From Methanosphaera sp. (GTDB lineage: Archaea > Methanobacteriota > Methanobacteria > Methanobacteriales > Methanobacteriaceae): a stretch of DNA of 64,000 nucleotides. The translations under genes were made by a program, and so were the position numbers. Location of the stretch: positions 57,326 to 121,325 of the forward strand of contig JAFRMD010000023.1 in assembly GCA_017430835.1 (NCBI GenBank). The letters are read 5' to 3'. Within the stretch, counting starts at the first letter, position 1, and each line of letters begins with the position of its first letter. The notes under the pieces are model-generated. The model was not told where the DNA came from and ran no database searches. It saw only the letters and a list, made by a program, of their open reading frames with translations. Below are positions 50,331 to 59,814 of the stretch, piece after piece.

Positions 50331-52349
50331 ATGGAAAAACTAAAATTTTTACTAGCAGGAAACCCAAATGTAGGAAAAAGTACGGTTTTCAACCATCTCA
50401 CAGGTATGAAACAACACGTGGGAAATTGGCCTGGTAAAACAGTAGAACTAAAGTCAGGAAATTTCACATTCGAAAATTATGAAATTGAAATGATAGATCT
50501 TCCAGGAAATTACAGCTTAACTCCGTATTCGGCAGAAGAAATAGTTTCCAGAGATGCATTAATTCATGAAGAAAACGATGCAGTAATAAACGTAATTGAT
50601 GCAGAAAACATTCAAAGAAATCTCTACTTAACATTACAAGTAATGGAAACGGGAGCAAACACAGTTTTAGCATTAAATATGTTAAATTATGCCGAAGAAG
50701 CAGGGTTTAAAATAGATATAAAAAAATTAGAAAAAACATTGGGAATTCCTGTAGTTGTGGTTGATGCAAGAGAAGGAACAGGATTGGACACATTAATTAA
50801 AACAACAATTAGTGCTGTTAAAAATCCAATAGATAATTCATCCCGTTTAACCTATGGATTTGAATTGGACGACCATGTAAACCAGGTTAAAAGATTATTC
50901 CCAGACTTGAAAGTTGGTTCAGCACCGGACTCATGGGTAGCCGTAAAACTATTGGAAGGAGATGATGAAGTATTGGATTTGGCTGAAAAATCTCCGAACA
51001 AACAAAACCTACGCAAAGTAACCGAAATAAGAAAACATTTGGAAGATATCTTTGATGACAATATTGATGATGCATTTATCAATGCCAGGTATGGTGAAAT
51101 TGAAAGTATCATGAAACAGGCAGTCCAAAAACCAGCAGATAATAAAAATTCACTAACAGAAAGAATTGATGATATAGTTACACACAAATATCTGGGACTT
51201 CCAATATTCTTAATAATAATATTCTTAATGTTCCAAATAACATACACAGTTGGAAGACCATTCCAGGATTTAATTGAACAGGGATGGGGAATACTTACAG
51301 GATACTTATTAGAGATTTTCGGAGAAGGATTTGTATCATCATTACTCATAGATGGAGTAATTGGTGGGGTAGGTGGAGTACTTACTTTCGTTCCAATAAT
51401 TTTTATCCTATTTTTCTTATTAAGTCTTATAGAAGATATAGGTTACTTGGCAAGAGCAGCATTCGTAATTGATAGAGTAATGCATAAACTAATGGGATTA
51501 TCTGGTAAATCTTTTATTCCAATGATTTTAGGATTTGGATGTGGCGTAACTGGAATTATGGCAACAAGAACATTAGCAAATGAAAGTGACAGAATATCTA
51601 CAATGATGGCAGTTCCTTTCATATCATGTAGTGCAAGAGTTCCGATTTATGCATTATTTACAGCTGCATTCTTCACAGATCCATTAGTGCAAACAGAAAT
51701 AACATTTGGTCTATACATATTGGGTATGATTATAGCAGTTATAGTGGCCAAAGTACTTAAAAGCACAGTATTCAGTGAAGAATCAGCTCCATTTATCATG
51801 GAATTACCACCATACAGAATACCAACACTTAAAAGTGCAGTATTACATATGTGGGAAAGAGGATTCTTGTTTATTAAAAAAGCAGGTACAATCATATTAG
51901 GTACATCAGTGATGGTGTGGATTTTGGCAAATCTCCCTCTTGGAGTACATTATGGTTCACCAGACAGTATTATCGGAATGTTCGGTAACCTAATTGCACC
52001 TGTATTTGCACCATTGGGATTTGGATTCTGGCAAGCAGCAGTAGCTTTAATTTTTGGTATTATGGCAAAAGAAATAGTGGTATCAACATTCGGTACATTG
52101 TTTAAAGTGTCTGAAGATGATGAAAGTGGAATTACTGGAGTATTAAGTCAGGTATTCACACCATTATCAGCTATTTCATTCATGGTATTCACGTTATTAT
52201 ATGTTCCATGTTTTGCAGCACTTGCAGCAATCAAGGAAGAATCTAACTCTTGGAAGTGGATGGCAATGTCGATAATAATTAGTTGTGGAATTGCATATAT
52301 TTTATCACTAATTGTTTACCAAGGTGGATTGTTACTAGGATTTTCCTAG
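50331..52349 (+). CDS. feoB: Ferrous iron transport protein B
   Basis: Membrane Fe(II) transporter with an N-terminal G domain, 672 residues. G1 is GNPNVGKST (10-18), G3 is DLPGNYSL and the G4 equivalent is NMLN; a GDI-like helical region follows to about 280. The membrane part has the two Gate-type repeats, including [15 protein letters not shown] and [12 protein letters not shown] with the conserved cysteines. AAGGGAT precedes the ATG. Iron supply is consistent with the large number of FeS proteins encoded nearby. Confidence 0.95.
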   Translation: MEKLKFLLAGNPNVGKSTVFNHLTGMKQHVGNWPGKTVELKSGNFTFENYEIEMIDLPGNYSLTPYSAEEIVSRDALIHEENDAVINVIDAENIQRNLYLTLQVMETGANTVLALNMLNYAEEAGFKIDIKKLEKTLGIPVVVVDAREGTGLDTLIKTTISAVKNPIDNSSRLTYGFELDDHVNQVKRLFPDLKVGSAPDSWVAVKLLEGDDEVLDLAEKSPNKQNLRKVTEIRKHLEDIFDDNIDDAFINARYGEIESIMKQAVQKPADNKNSLTERIDDIVTHKYLGLPIFLIIIFLMFQITYTVGRPFQDLIEQGWGILTGYLLEIFGEGFVSSLLIDGVIGGVGGVLTFVPIIFILFFLLSLIEDIGYLARAAFVIDRVMHKLMGLSGKSFIPMILGFGCGVTGIMATRTLANESDRISTMMAVPFISCSARVPIYALFTAAFFTDPLVQTEITFGLYILGMIIAVIVAKVLKSTVFSEESAPFIMELPPYRIPTLKSAVLHMWERGFLFIKKAGTIILGTSVMVWILANLPLGVHYGSPDSIIGMFGNLIAPVFAPLGFGFWQAAVALIFGIMAKEIVVSTFGTLFKVSEDDESGITGVLSQVFTPLSAISFMVFTLLYVPCFAALAAIKEESNSWKWMAMSIIISCGIAYILSLIVYQGGLLLGFS

Positions 52350-52470
52350 AATAATCATTATAAAAACTTTTTATACTATCCTTCTTTTTTTTGTTTGTTA
52401 ATAGTTCATTTTTGATTTTTGCTTCTAATCTAAAAGTATTTTTTAAAAATAAATTTATTGGTGAAATTTT

Positions 52471-52674
52471 ATGATTCAATGTAGACTTTGTGGCTGTAAG
52501 TTTGATGAAAGCAAAGTTGATAAAACAAAATGTAATTGCGGATTTGATTGTCATGGAACTAATGTCTTATGTCCTAACTGTGGATTTGATGTTCCAGTAC
52601 CCAAACATTTAAGACAAAATGATTTGAAAAAGGATTCATTATTTTCTAAATTAAAAAAATCCGTTAAAAAATAA
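52471..52674 (+). CDS. Small FeoAB-associated zinc-ribbon protein
   Basis: 67 residues with CRLCGCKFDES at the N-terminus, CNCGFDC in the middle and CPNCGFDVP later: at least four CxxC-like pairs able to bind zinc or iron. Small Cys-rich proteins of this shape follow feoB in other methanogens, so it may be an accessory factor of Fe(II) uptake. The function is unproven. It lies 120 bases after feoB, past a weak AT hairpin. GGTGA precedes the ATG. Confidence 0.7.
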   Translation: MIQCRLCGCKFDESKVDKTKCNCGFDCHGTNVLCPNCGFDVPVPKHLRQNDLKKDSLFSKLKKSVKK

Positions 52675-53398
52675 TTATTCTACTTTTTTTTATATATTGA
52701 GGGATTCAGGATAGTTAATTGTCCTAATTAGCTTATGAAGTAAAGTTTCTGAATAGTTCCAGTTTTAAAGACCAAAAAAACAAGAGGAATTAGATTTTTT
52801 TAAGTCATGTTAAATCATGATGGGATAAAATTAAACTCCCTGTTAAACTTTTTTTAATAAAAACATTTTTACATTTAAAGTGTTGAATTATTCTTTTAAA
52901 GTGTTTAAAGAGTCAAAGATACATTTTTAATTAAATTATTACTTTATTTTAATATAAAATAGTCTTAAATCTTTTTTTTAATTTTTATTCTATTTTTAAT
53001 TAATTTAAGAATTAAAAACTAAATCTTATTTGACTTTGAATTTGTATAAATAATGTTTAAAAATTAGTTTTGGGAAATAAGGATATTGTAATCTCGTGTT
53101 TTTTTTTACTCAAATGGTGAATTATTGAATATTTCTTTTATAGGGGATAAATTTAATTATTTTTTTTAATACAATACCCTTTTGTATAGAATGTATGTTT
53201 TTTGTGGGTTTTTCTTCCACATATAATAATTATTTCTCATAGTATATAAATATTGCTTTATAGTAATTCAAGCATTTTTTAATTACTGGTTGATTTTTAA
53301 TTTGAAAATTTACTAAAAAATCTAAATACTTTCTTAAAACAATATAATAATTAAAGGAGTAATTATCAATATTATTAAAAAAATAGTCGTGAAGGGAT
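52675..53398. other. Long non-coding region
   Basis: About 720 bases, very AT-rich, with no open frame of interest, tRNA or repeat array. A small imperfect hairpin (AGGATA/TGTCCT, near 52708-52725) and several T-runs are the only structure I see. It may be decayed sequence or hold an unrecognised small RNA. Confidence 0.5.
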
Positions 53399-54049
53399 AT
53401 GTTGGAAGCAATTAATGTCAAAACAGTGGATAAACCGGGTGTTTTAAGAAAGGTGACTGATTATTTAGCCAATAAGGGTATCAACATTACTTATACTCAT
53501 ATGTATATGGACTCTATTGGATATGCACATACTTACATAGAGTTAGAGGGTGTAAAGGATATATCCGAGATAGTTAATGATTTATATGATATTGAAGAAG
53601 TATTTGAAGTAAATAAGTCTCCATCAATGGATCATGTATGGGGTAAACGTATAATAATCATTGGTGGTGGAGCTCAAGTATCTCAAGTTGCATTAGGTGC
53701 AATAACCGAAGCAGACAGACATAATATTAGGGGTGAACGCATTAGTGTAGATACTATTCCATTGGTGGGTGAAGAAAAATTAGCGGAAGCTGTACGTGCA
53801 GTGGGCTGTTTGCCACGTGTTGGGGTATTGGTGCTTGCAGGTTCCCTAATGGGTGGCTCTATAACGGATGCTATTGATGAAATAAGAGAAACATATGGCG
53901 TAAAAATAATCAGTTTAAAGATGGTAGGTTCAGTACGTGACCATGCAGATTTGGTTGTAACAGATCCCGTTCAGGCAGGAGTAATGGCTGTTATGAGTGT
54001 TGCGAACACGGCAAAATTTGATATTGATAGGGTAGATGAAGTTTTATAA
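53399..54049 (+). CDS. ACT-domain protein, DUF5612-like
   Basis: 216 residues. Residues 1-75 form an ACT regulatory domain ([30 protein letters not shown]), which usually binds an amino acid. The C-terminal part ([38 protein letters not shown]...) matches a methanogen-specific domain of unknown function. A regulatory or sensory role in amino-acid metabolism is likely, but no partner is visible next to it. It is convergent with the next gene, overlapping by six bases. Confidence 0.7.
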   Translation: MLEAINVKTVDKPGVLRKVTDYLANKGINITYTHMYMDSIGYAHTYIELEGVKDISEIVNDLYDIEEVFEVNKSPSMDHVWGKRIIIIGGGAQVSQVALGAITEADRHNIRGERISVDTIPLVGEEKLAEAVRAVGCLPRVGVLVLAGSLMGGSITDAIDEIRETYGVKIISLKMVGSVRDHADLVVTDPVQAGVMAVMSVANTAKFDIDRVDEVL

Positions 54050-55090
54050 AAAATTTCTTTCTTTTTTTAGAGGGTTCTCTTTTAATTTTATATATTCACC
54101 TAATGATTCTCTTGTAGTTCCAACTATTATGCTATACTTTTTTTCTCCAGTAATTTTATCAGTCATTTCTTCACATACACCAGATACAATAACCTCTTCA
54201 TTATTTTTAACAATACCTGCATAAGTATGAGTAAATGAAATGATTTCTTCAATTTCCACACAAGGGCCTTCAACAATGTTCTGATTAGATATTTTGTATA
54301 TAGCAGGCGAATCATATGCTAAAGTATCGTCAACAATTCTGGCAGAAATCTTCATTTTTCCCATCTGTTTACTAATAAAATTGTCTATAGCAACCTCATC
54401 AGATTTACGAGTCAAATGAATATCAAATAATGTACCATTTATGAGGCCACGATTATTCTTACGATCTTCATACCATATAAACTCATCAAAATCCATAGTG
54501 TCATCAAAAATACGCTTATGATATACCTGTTCCCAATAATCACCACTAATACGATTCAAAGGACTATCTGGATTATTTTTATTTTTTCCAAAATATTCTA
54601 TAGCTTTTCTATGATTATCTAATCCATAAACAATAAAATCAATATCAGAAGTATTATTATTCTGTAAATTAATGAGAGTAGAACCTGTAACTCCCATGTC
54701 TTCATAGGAAATATCCGCTTCCTCATGAAATGTTTTTGACAATAATCTGATTTTATCATAATAATCATCATTATCATCAGAATTTATGATTTCATTTAGT
54801 CTTTCAATGGGACTTAAAATCTCTGCAACATCCTCACGTAAAACTCCCATCATCTTCTTGTTCTCAACATTAAAATCAACCAGATAATCCGAATGATGTT
54901 CTTTAATATAGGAATAGGCTTCATTGCTTGAAAGTTTCTTATATTTAATGCCATTAATCATGCGGTCACCATCATCTGATGGCACGTAACGTAAAAAGGA
55001 GATTATATGTGAATCTGGATGCTGATAATTTGTAACGGCAAAAAACAAATTATCTTTAGTTTTAATATAAAATCTATGTAAAATATCCAT
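54044..55090 (-). CDS. Predicted nucleotidyltransferase (Pol-beta superfamily)
   Basis: 348 residues. The centre carries the Pol-beta signature [20 protein letters not shown], with Gly-Ser and the metal-binding DID. The N-terminal 120 residues and the C-terminal 80 ([23 protein letters not shown], possibly an OB-like strand set) are not recognisable to me. The substrate is unknown; such proteins may modify RNA, DNA or proteins. Divergent from the DUF366-queDE cluster. Confidence 0.65.
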   Translation of the reverse strand: MDILHRFYIKTKDNLFFAVTNYQHPDSHIISFLRYVPSDDGDRMINGIKYKKLSSNEAYSYIKEHHSDYLVDFNVENKKMMGVLREDVAEILSPIERLNEIINSDDNDDYYDKIRLLSKTFHEEADISYEDMGVTGSTLINLQNNNTSDIDFIVYGLDNHRKAIEYFGKNKNNPDSPLNRISGDYWEQVYHKRIFDDTMDFDEFIWYEDRKNNRGLINGTLFDIHLTRKSDEVAIDNFISKQMGKMKISARIVDDTLAYDSPAIYKISNQNIVEGPCVEIEEIISFTHTYAGIVKNNEEVIVSGVCEEMTDKITGEKKYSIIVGTTRESLGEYIKLKENPLKKERNFL

Positions 55091-55198
55091 TATAAAAACT
55101 CAAAAAAATTTTCTACTATAAAGTTTTGAAAAATCTTCTATATAATTATTTCATCATAATTATTAACCTTAAAAAATATAAAATTAATTAGTGATAAA

Positions 55199-55762
55199 AT
55201 GCAGTACTTAAAATGGGAAGATGGGAATGAATATGATGGAAGTCAAATAAACCCATCATGGGCGTTCCAAGTATTTAAAGTAAAGGACTCAACAATAGTC
55301 TCATGGGTAGGGCCTATGAATATATTGGGAGATAATTTAATAGACTTTGAGGATGTAGGACTAGATATTAAAGGAAATCAAATGTTACATTTTATAGTAG
55401 AACACTTCGACCAACAACCAGGGGATTTACGATTAATATATCATAGACAAAGAATTCTTGTCATGATAACAAGGGATATTCTTAGTAAATATGGAGTAAA
55501 AACTAGTCAGGATGGCGATGACATATTCATAGGTGATGCGAAATTATCAGTATCAATAGCAACAGCATCAATTAGTTCTATGAAAATACATTTTGCATTA
55601 AACATAACAACAAAAGGAACACCAATTGATGTTCAAACATCATCATTGGAGGATAACATGGACATTAACAACATTAAAGAATTACAGGATGAAATTGCAA
55701 ATTCTTATATTGCCTTTATGGATGATATAGAAAGAGATATTACTAAGACAAAAGTATTTTAG
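55199..55762 (+). CDS. DUF366-like protein of the queD-queE cluster
   Basis: 187 residues, a conserved archaeal protein of unknown function, recognised from YDGSQINPSWAF near the N-terminus and LSVSIATASISSMKIHFALN in the middle; no membrane segment. It lies 12 bases before queD and so is probably in the same transcript. The context suggests a role in 7-deazaguanine (archaeosine) synthesis or in tRNA modification; this is inference. Confidence 0.6.
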   Translation: MQYLKWEDGNEYDGSQINPSWAFQVFKVKDSTIVSWVGPMNILGDNLIDFEDVGLDIKGNQMLHFIVEHFDQQPGDLRLIYHRQRILVMITRDILSKYGVKTSQDGDDIFIGDAKLSVSIATASISSMKIHFALNITTKGTPIDVQTSSLEDNMDINNIKELQDEIANSYIAFMDDIERDITKTKVF

Positions 55763-55774
55763 GAGGAAATTGAA

Positions 55775-56257
55775 ATGAGAGTAAATCTGGACGGAATACA
55801 TACAAATTTAAGATTTTCAGCAGCACACATGGTAATAGGTCACAAATCCTGTGGAAAAATACATGGACATAGTTACATTGTAGATGTAGAAGTAGATGGA
55901 GAACGTAGTGGACAGTTTGGTTTTGTAATAGACTTCAAAATATTAAAAGATATCACACGCAGTATTTGCAAAACACTGGACCATAGAGTACTTATACCTG
56001 TAGATAGTCCAGACCTGGAAGTTACGTATGAAGATGAAAACACCATAGAATTCACGGTACTTAACTGTCTGGAATACAAATTACCTAAAAGTGATGTTGT
56101 ATTGTTGCCGATACCTTCTACTACGGCAGAATCATTATCGGTTTACATTACAGAAAAGGTTGTTGAACAACTGGAAGATACAAACACTCTAAATTATATT
56201 GAAGTACAAGTCAATGAAGGAATAGGTCAAGGAGCCTCATACCGTAAACAGTTATAG
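55775..56257 (+). CDS. queD: 6-pyruvoyl/6-carboxytetrahydropterin synthase QueD
   Basis: Zinc enzyme converting 7,8-dihydroneopterin triphosphate to 6-carboxytetrahydropterin, the second step toward preQ0 and the archaeosine of tRNA. The product is 160 residues. Zinc ligands are His18 (FSAAH), His30 and His32 (KIHGHSY), and Cys26 is the catalytic cysteine. AGGAGG precedes the ATG. Its TAG stop (56255-56257) is in frame with the following queE reading frame, which has no standard start codon. Confidence 0.9.
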   Translation: MRVNLDGIHTNLRFSAAHMVIGHKSCGKIHGHSYIVDVEVDGERSGQFGFVIDFKILKDITRSICKTLDHRVLIPVDSPDLEVTYEDENTIEFTVLNCLEYKLPKSDVVLLPIPSTTAESLSVYITEKVVEQLEDTNTLNYIEVQVNEGIGQGASYRKQL

Positions 56258-56263
56258 GGGGAT
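56257..56263 (+). promoter_or_regulatory. Ribosome-binding site before queE
   Basis: GGGGGAT begins on the last base of the queD stop and lies six bases before ATT 56270. The same GGGGGAT motif precedes ehbM. Confidence 0.55.
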
Positions 56264-56269
56264 TATCTA

Positions 56270-56965
56270 ATTAAATCTAAAATCATTGAAATATTCTCGA
56301 GCATTCAGGGAGAAGGGTTATTGATAGGTAAAAGACAGATATTTATAAGATTTTCTGGCTGTAATATAGATTGCAAGTACTGTGATACAGAAAATAGTAA
56401 AACTACCGAATTGGGTAAATACTATTCCTATGAAGAATTAAACGATAAAATCCAGTCATTAATGACGCCCGATTTTCATTCACTGGAAATAACAGGTGGG
56501 GAGCCATTACTTCATTATGGGTATATTAAAGAATTTCTGTCCAATTATGATTATAAGGCTATGCTTGAGACTAATGCAACATTGCCCTCTAATTTGGAAG
56601 AATTAACAGACGTAATTGATATTGTATCAATGGACATTAAACTTCCCGAACACTTTAACTCAAAAGATGAATGGAGTACTGTATATGAAAATGAGTTAAA
56701 GTCAATAAAAATAATGGAAGAACATAATATTAAATACTACATTAAAATAGTTGTATCTCCAACAACTCCTACTAAAATAATTGAGGAAATAATGAATGAT
56801 TTAATAGGTTTAGTTTCTAGTGATGTGGAAGTAATTGTTCAACCAGTAAGTCCCATGACAATATGGACTAACAAGGAAAATCTATTCAGAATATCAGAAA
56901 TAATTGGCCAATACTTTGATGTTTCAATTATTCCCCAAATACATAAGTACCTGGAAGTTGAATAA
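56270..56965 (+). CDS. queE: 7-carboxy-7-deazaguanine synthase QueE, apparent ATT start
   Basis: Radical-SAM enzyme forming 7-carboxy-7-deazaguanine from 6-carboxytetrahydropterin. From ATT 56270 the product is 231 residues, and its N-terminus reads MKSKIIEIFSSIQGEGLL, the normal QueE start with the family SIQGEG motif. The cluster cysteines are CX3CX2C (31, 35, 38) and TGGEPLLH is the SAM-binding GGE motif. The first TTG/ATG/GTG in frame is TTG 56321, which would delete SIQGEG and leave no room before the radical-SAM core. Upstream in frame there is only the queD TAG. I infer initiation at ATT after GGGGGAT; readthrough of TAG or a sequence error are alternatives. Confidence 0.85.
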   Translation: MKSKIIEIFSSIQGEGLLIGKRQIFIRFSGCNIDCKYCDTENSKTTELGKYYSYEELNDKIQSLMTPDFHSLEITGGEPLLHYGYIKEFLSNYDYKAMLETNATLPSNLEELTDVIDIVSMDIKLPEHFNSKDEWSTVYENELKSIKIMEEHNIKYYIKIVVSPTTPTKIIEEIMNDLIGLVSSDVEVIVQPVSPMTIWTNKENLFRISEIIGQYFDVSIIPQIHKYLEVE

Positions 56966-57180
56966 TTGTTGTTAAATTTATTCTTTCTGACACCTTTATT
57001 CTTTTAGGTATTAAAATTATCCTTATTTTTAAAGTATTACAACTTGCTTTTTTATATTAATTTTCCTAGAGTTTAATCTAGCATATTTTTAATTTTTATC
57101 ATTTATTAAAAGAATAATTATAAGATGAAAGACATAATATTAATTATGTTATTATAAAATTTTAATAACCTGGAGTAGTG

Positions 57181-57762
57181 ATGAACATGGAATTTGAAAT
57201 AGATGACAATTTTGGTATTAAGGATGCTATGACATACGATGTTATAACAGCAAGTAGTGATACGGCCGTTTCGGAAATAGCAGAAATAATGACTAAGAAT
57301 GATATAAGTTCCGTGGTTATAAAAGACGAAAAGGTAGAAGGAATAGTTACAACTAACGCTATCATTTCTAAAGTTGTATCTAAGAACATATCACCACATG
57401 ATATAACTGCCGGTATGGTTAAAGATAAATTTGTTCAAATAGGTTCTGATGCAACATTAAATGATGCATCATCATTAATGAACAAGAATAACTGCAAAGT
57501 ATTGCTTGTTGTGGATGATGACGAACTTAAAGGACTATTAACTTTAACAGATATTGTTAGAATATCACCAGAACTTATAGAAATTTTCATCGAAAAAGAA
57601 AATATCGGTGAAAACTCTTATTCAGAAGATTCAGCATACTCCATTGATTACAAGGAAAATCTTGACGAAGGAGTATGTGAACAGTGTGGTGTATATGGCC
57701 AACTAGAAGAATATGGTGGTCAATACATATGCTCTAATTGTCTTGACGACTCAGATGATTAA
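57181..57762 (+). CDS. CBS-domain pair protein with C-terminal zinc ribbon
   Basis: 193 residues. Two CBS motifs occupy about 10-130 (AMTYDVITASSDTAVSEIAEIM and DKFVQIGSDATLNDASSLM), followed by an acidic linker and a zinc ribbon, CEQCGVYGQ...CSNC, at the end. CBS pairs usually bind adenine nucleotides. Start ATG 57181, with GGAG at 57172. First of three adjacent CBS genes. Confidence 0.8.
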   Translation: MNMEFEIDDNFGIKDAMTYDVITASSDTAVSEIAEIMTKNDISSVVIKDEKVEGIVTTNAIISKVVSKNISPHDITAGMVKDKFVQIGSDATLNDASSLMNKNNCKVLLVVDDDELKGLLTLTDIVRISPELIEIFIEKENIGENSYSEDSAYSIDYKENLDEGVCEQCGVYGQLEEYGGQYICSNCLDDSDD

Positions 57763-57819
57763 AAAATATTAAATTCTATTAAAATAACTATTAAAACAGT
57801 AATGTAGGAGCAAACTAAC

Positions 57820-58755
57820 ATGAGAAACAAATTATTAAAAAAAATAAATTCATACGACAACTTAAATTTACAAACAAATAAAGCAGAAAGTGATGGAGAC
57901 ATAATGGAAATTGCATTCAAAGATGTAACAACAGCATCCCAAAGTGCAACAATAATTGAAATAGCTAACCTAATGAGTCAAAAAGACTTCAGAAGAATTC
58001 CAATAACAGACCCTGGAAGTGGAAAACTACTGGGTATAGTAACTACAATGGACATATTAGACTTCTTTGGCGGAGGAAAAAAATACAACCTCATAACCGA
58101 AAAACACAAAGGAAACTTCCTATCCGCAATTAACGCTCCAATTAAAGAAATAATGACCACTGGAGTTAAAACATTAACCAACAAAAACACCATAGTCGAT
58201 GCAGCAACATTAATGTTGGAAGAAGGAATAGGTGGATTCCCAATAGTCAATGCTGAAAACAAAATAGTAGGTATAATAACTGAAGGAGACATAGTTAAAA
58301 AATTACAAAGATTATTAGGAAACATTGAAGTACAAGATGTAATGGCCACAAACTTAATTACCACAACCCCTGGAACCAAAATCGAAGCAATCACCAAAAT
58401 AATGGTAAGAAACTCCCTAAGAAGAGTACCAATAGTTGGAGAAGATATAAGCTCTGCATCCAAAGAAGAAAAATTGTTAGGATTCGTTACAGCTTCAGAC
58501 ATACTAAAATATATTGGAGAAAATAAACTATTCTCAAAATTATTCTCTAATGAAGGAGAAGACGTAGTAAACGTATCTGTTTCAGAAATAATGGTAAAAG
58601 ATGTGATTTCAGTATCCAAGTATGATAAATTAAGTGATGTAGCAGAAAAAATGTTCGAATCCAACATAAGAGGGTTAACAGTAATAGATGATGATACTGG
58701 AAAATTAATTGGAATAATTACCATACGAGATTTATTAAAAGCAGTAATTCAATAA
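57820..58755 (+). CDS. Four-CBS-domain protein
   Basis: 311 residues with four CBS motifs in two Bateman pairs (for example FKDVTTASQSATIIEIANLM, IMTTGVKTLTNKNTIVDAATLM and IMVKDVISVSKYDKLSDVAEKM) and no catalytic domain. It is thought to be a nucleotide- or SAM-binding sensor, as in related methanogen CBS proteins; partner unknown. GTAGGAG precedes the ATG. Gap of 57 bases from the preceding CBS gene. Confidence 0.8.
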   Translation: MRNKLLKKINSYDNLNLQTNKAESDGDIMEIAFKDVTTASQSATIIEIANLMSQKDFRRIPITDPGSGKLLGIVTTMDILDFFGGGKKYNLITEKHKGNFLSAINAPIKEIMTTGVKTLTNKNTIVDAATLMLEEGIGGFPIVNAENKIVGIITEGDIVKKLQRLLGNIEVQDVMATNLITTTPGTKIEAITKIMVRNSLRRVPIVGEDISSASKEEKLLGFVTASDILKYIGENKLFSKLFSNEGEDVVNVSVSEIMVKDVISVSKYDKLSDVAEKMFESNIRGLTVIDDDTGKLIGIITIRDLLKAVIQ

Positions 58756-58872
58756 TTCTTTAAAAAAGCTTTTAAAAATTAATATAATACTATAAATCTA
58801 AAAATAATATTTTTATATCTTAAAGAGTATAGTATTATTATACTTTTAACAAAAAAATGGAGTTGATGTAAA

Positions 58873-59697
58873 ATGACAATTGAAAATGTAATGGCAAAAG
58901 GAATTGTAACAGTACGTAAAGATCAAACGATAAATGATGCTTTAAAAATTATGAGCAAACATAAAATTGCAAGATTACCTGTCATTTCTCCAAACACAGA
59001 CGAACTTGTAGGAATTATCACAGAAAAAGATATGGCTACAAAGATAGCTTCAGCAAAATATGAAGAAGTACCATTAACTCACATGAGAGTATCAACAATC
59101 ATGACTGAAGATGTAATTACTGCGGATGTTACTGAATCAAAAGTACAAGTTCTTAAAAAGATGGTAGACAATCATATTGGTGGAATACCAATTTTAGATG
59201 GTGATGAGATCGTTGGAATGGTTACAAAAACAGACTTCCTCAAAGAAGCAAATATTGAAGAGTACACAAAAACACCGATCAAGGAAATCATGACAAACCG
59301 TGTAATCACTGTAAACCCTGATGACAGATTTGTACACGCAAGAAGATTAATGATTGACAATGACATTTCAAGACTTGTAGTGGTAAATGCTGGCGTAATA
59401 ATAGGAATGATTACTGCCAAAGACATGGCCAAAACAATTATTGAATTTAAAAAACGAGTACCAGAAAAATATCAACATTCACAAATAAGGGATTTATTTG
59501 TACAAGAAATAATGTCTCAAAGTATTGTAACATGTGCCAAAAACGATTCAATTGCAGATGTAGCAAAAGTAATGGTAGAACAGGAATTCAGTGGAATGCC
59601 TGTATCCGATGACAACAGTAAAGTACATGGTATTGTTTCAAAAACAGACTTGTTAAGGTATATCTACGATTATAACAGAAAAAGAGGACATTATTAA
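58873..59697 (+). CDS. Four-CBS-domain protein
   Basis: 274 residues, again four CBS motifs only: ENVMAKGIVTVRKDQTINDALKIM, IMTEDVITADVTESKVQVLKKM, IMTNRVITVNPDDRFVHARRLM and IMSQSIVTCAKNDSIADVAKVM. Relatives in methanogens have been shown or proposed to bind adenosine derivatives. It has its own upstream region of 117 bases with TATA-like sequence. Only partly similar to its neighbour. Confidence 0.82.
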   Translation: MTIENVMAKGIVTVRKDQTINDALKIMSKHKIARLPVISPNTDELVGIITEKDMATKIASAKYEEVPLTHMRVSTIMTEDVITADVTESKVQVLKKMVDNHIGGIPILDGDEIVGMVTKTDFLKEANIEEYTKTPIKEIMTNRVITVNPDDRFVHARRLMIDNDISRLVVVNAGVIIGMITAKDMAKTIIEFKKRVPEKYQHSQIRDLFVQEIMSQSIVTCAKNDSIADVAKVMVEQEFSGMPVSDDNSKVHGIVSKTDLLRYIYDYNRKRGHY

Positions 59698-59814
59698 TTT
59701 AATTCCTCTTTTAAACAAACTTTTTTTAACAAGCATTATACTATTTTTAATTAGCATATATTTACACTATTTTTCCAAAACTATAATCAATTTAATTAAA
59801 TAAATATAATATTA

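Noticed and set aside
56255..56257. In-frame TAG as a pyrrolysine codon
   Set aside because: No pyrrolysine genes or methylamine methyltransferases are in the window, and QueD is complete at this stop. Readthrough is kept only as an alternative to ATT initiation.
57121..57160. ATAATATTAATTATGTTAT-like dyads as regulatory sites
   Set aside because: Inverted AT-only stretches are expected by chance at this base composition.
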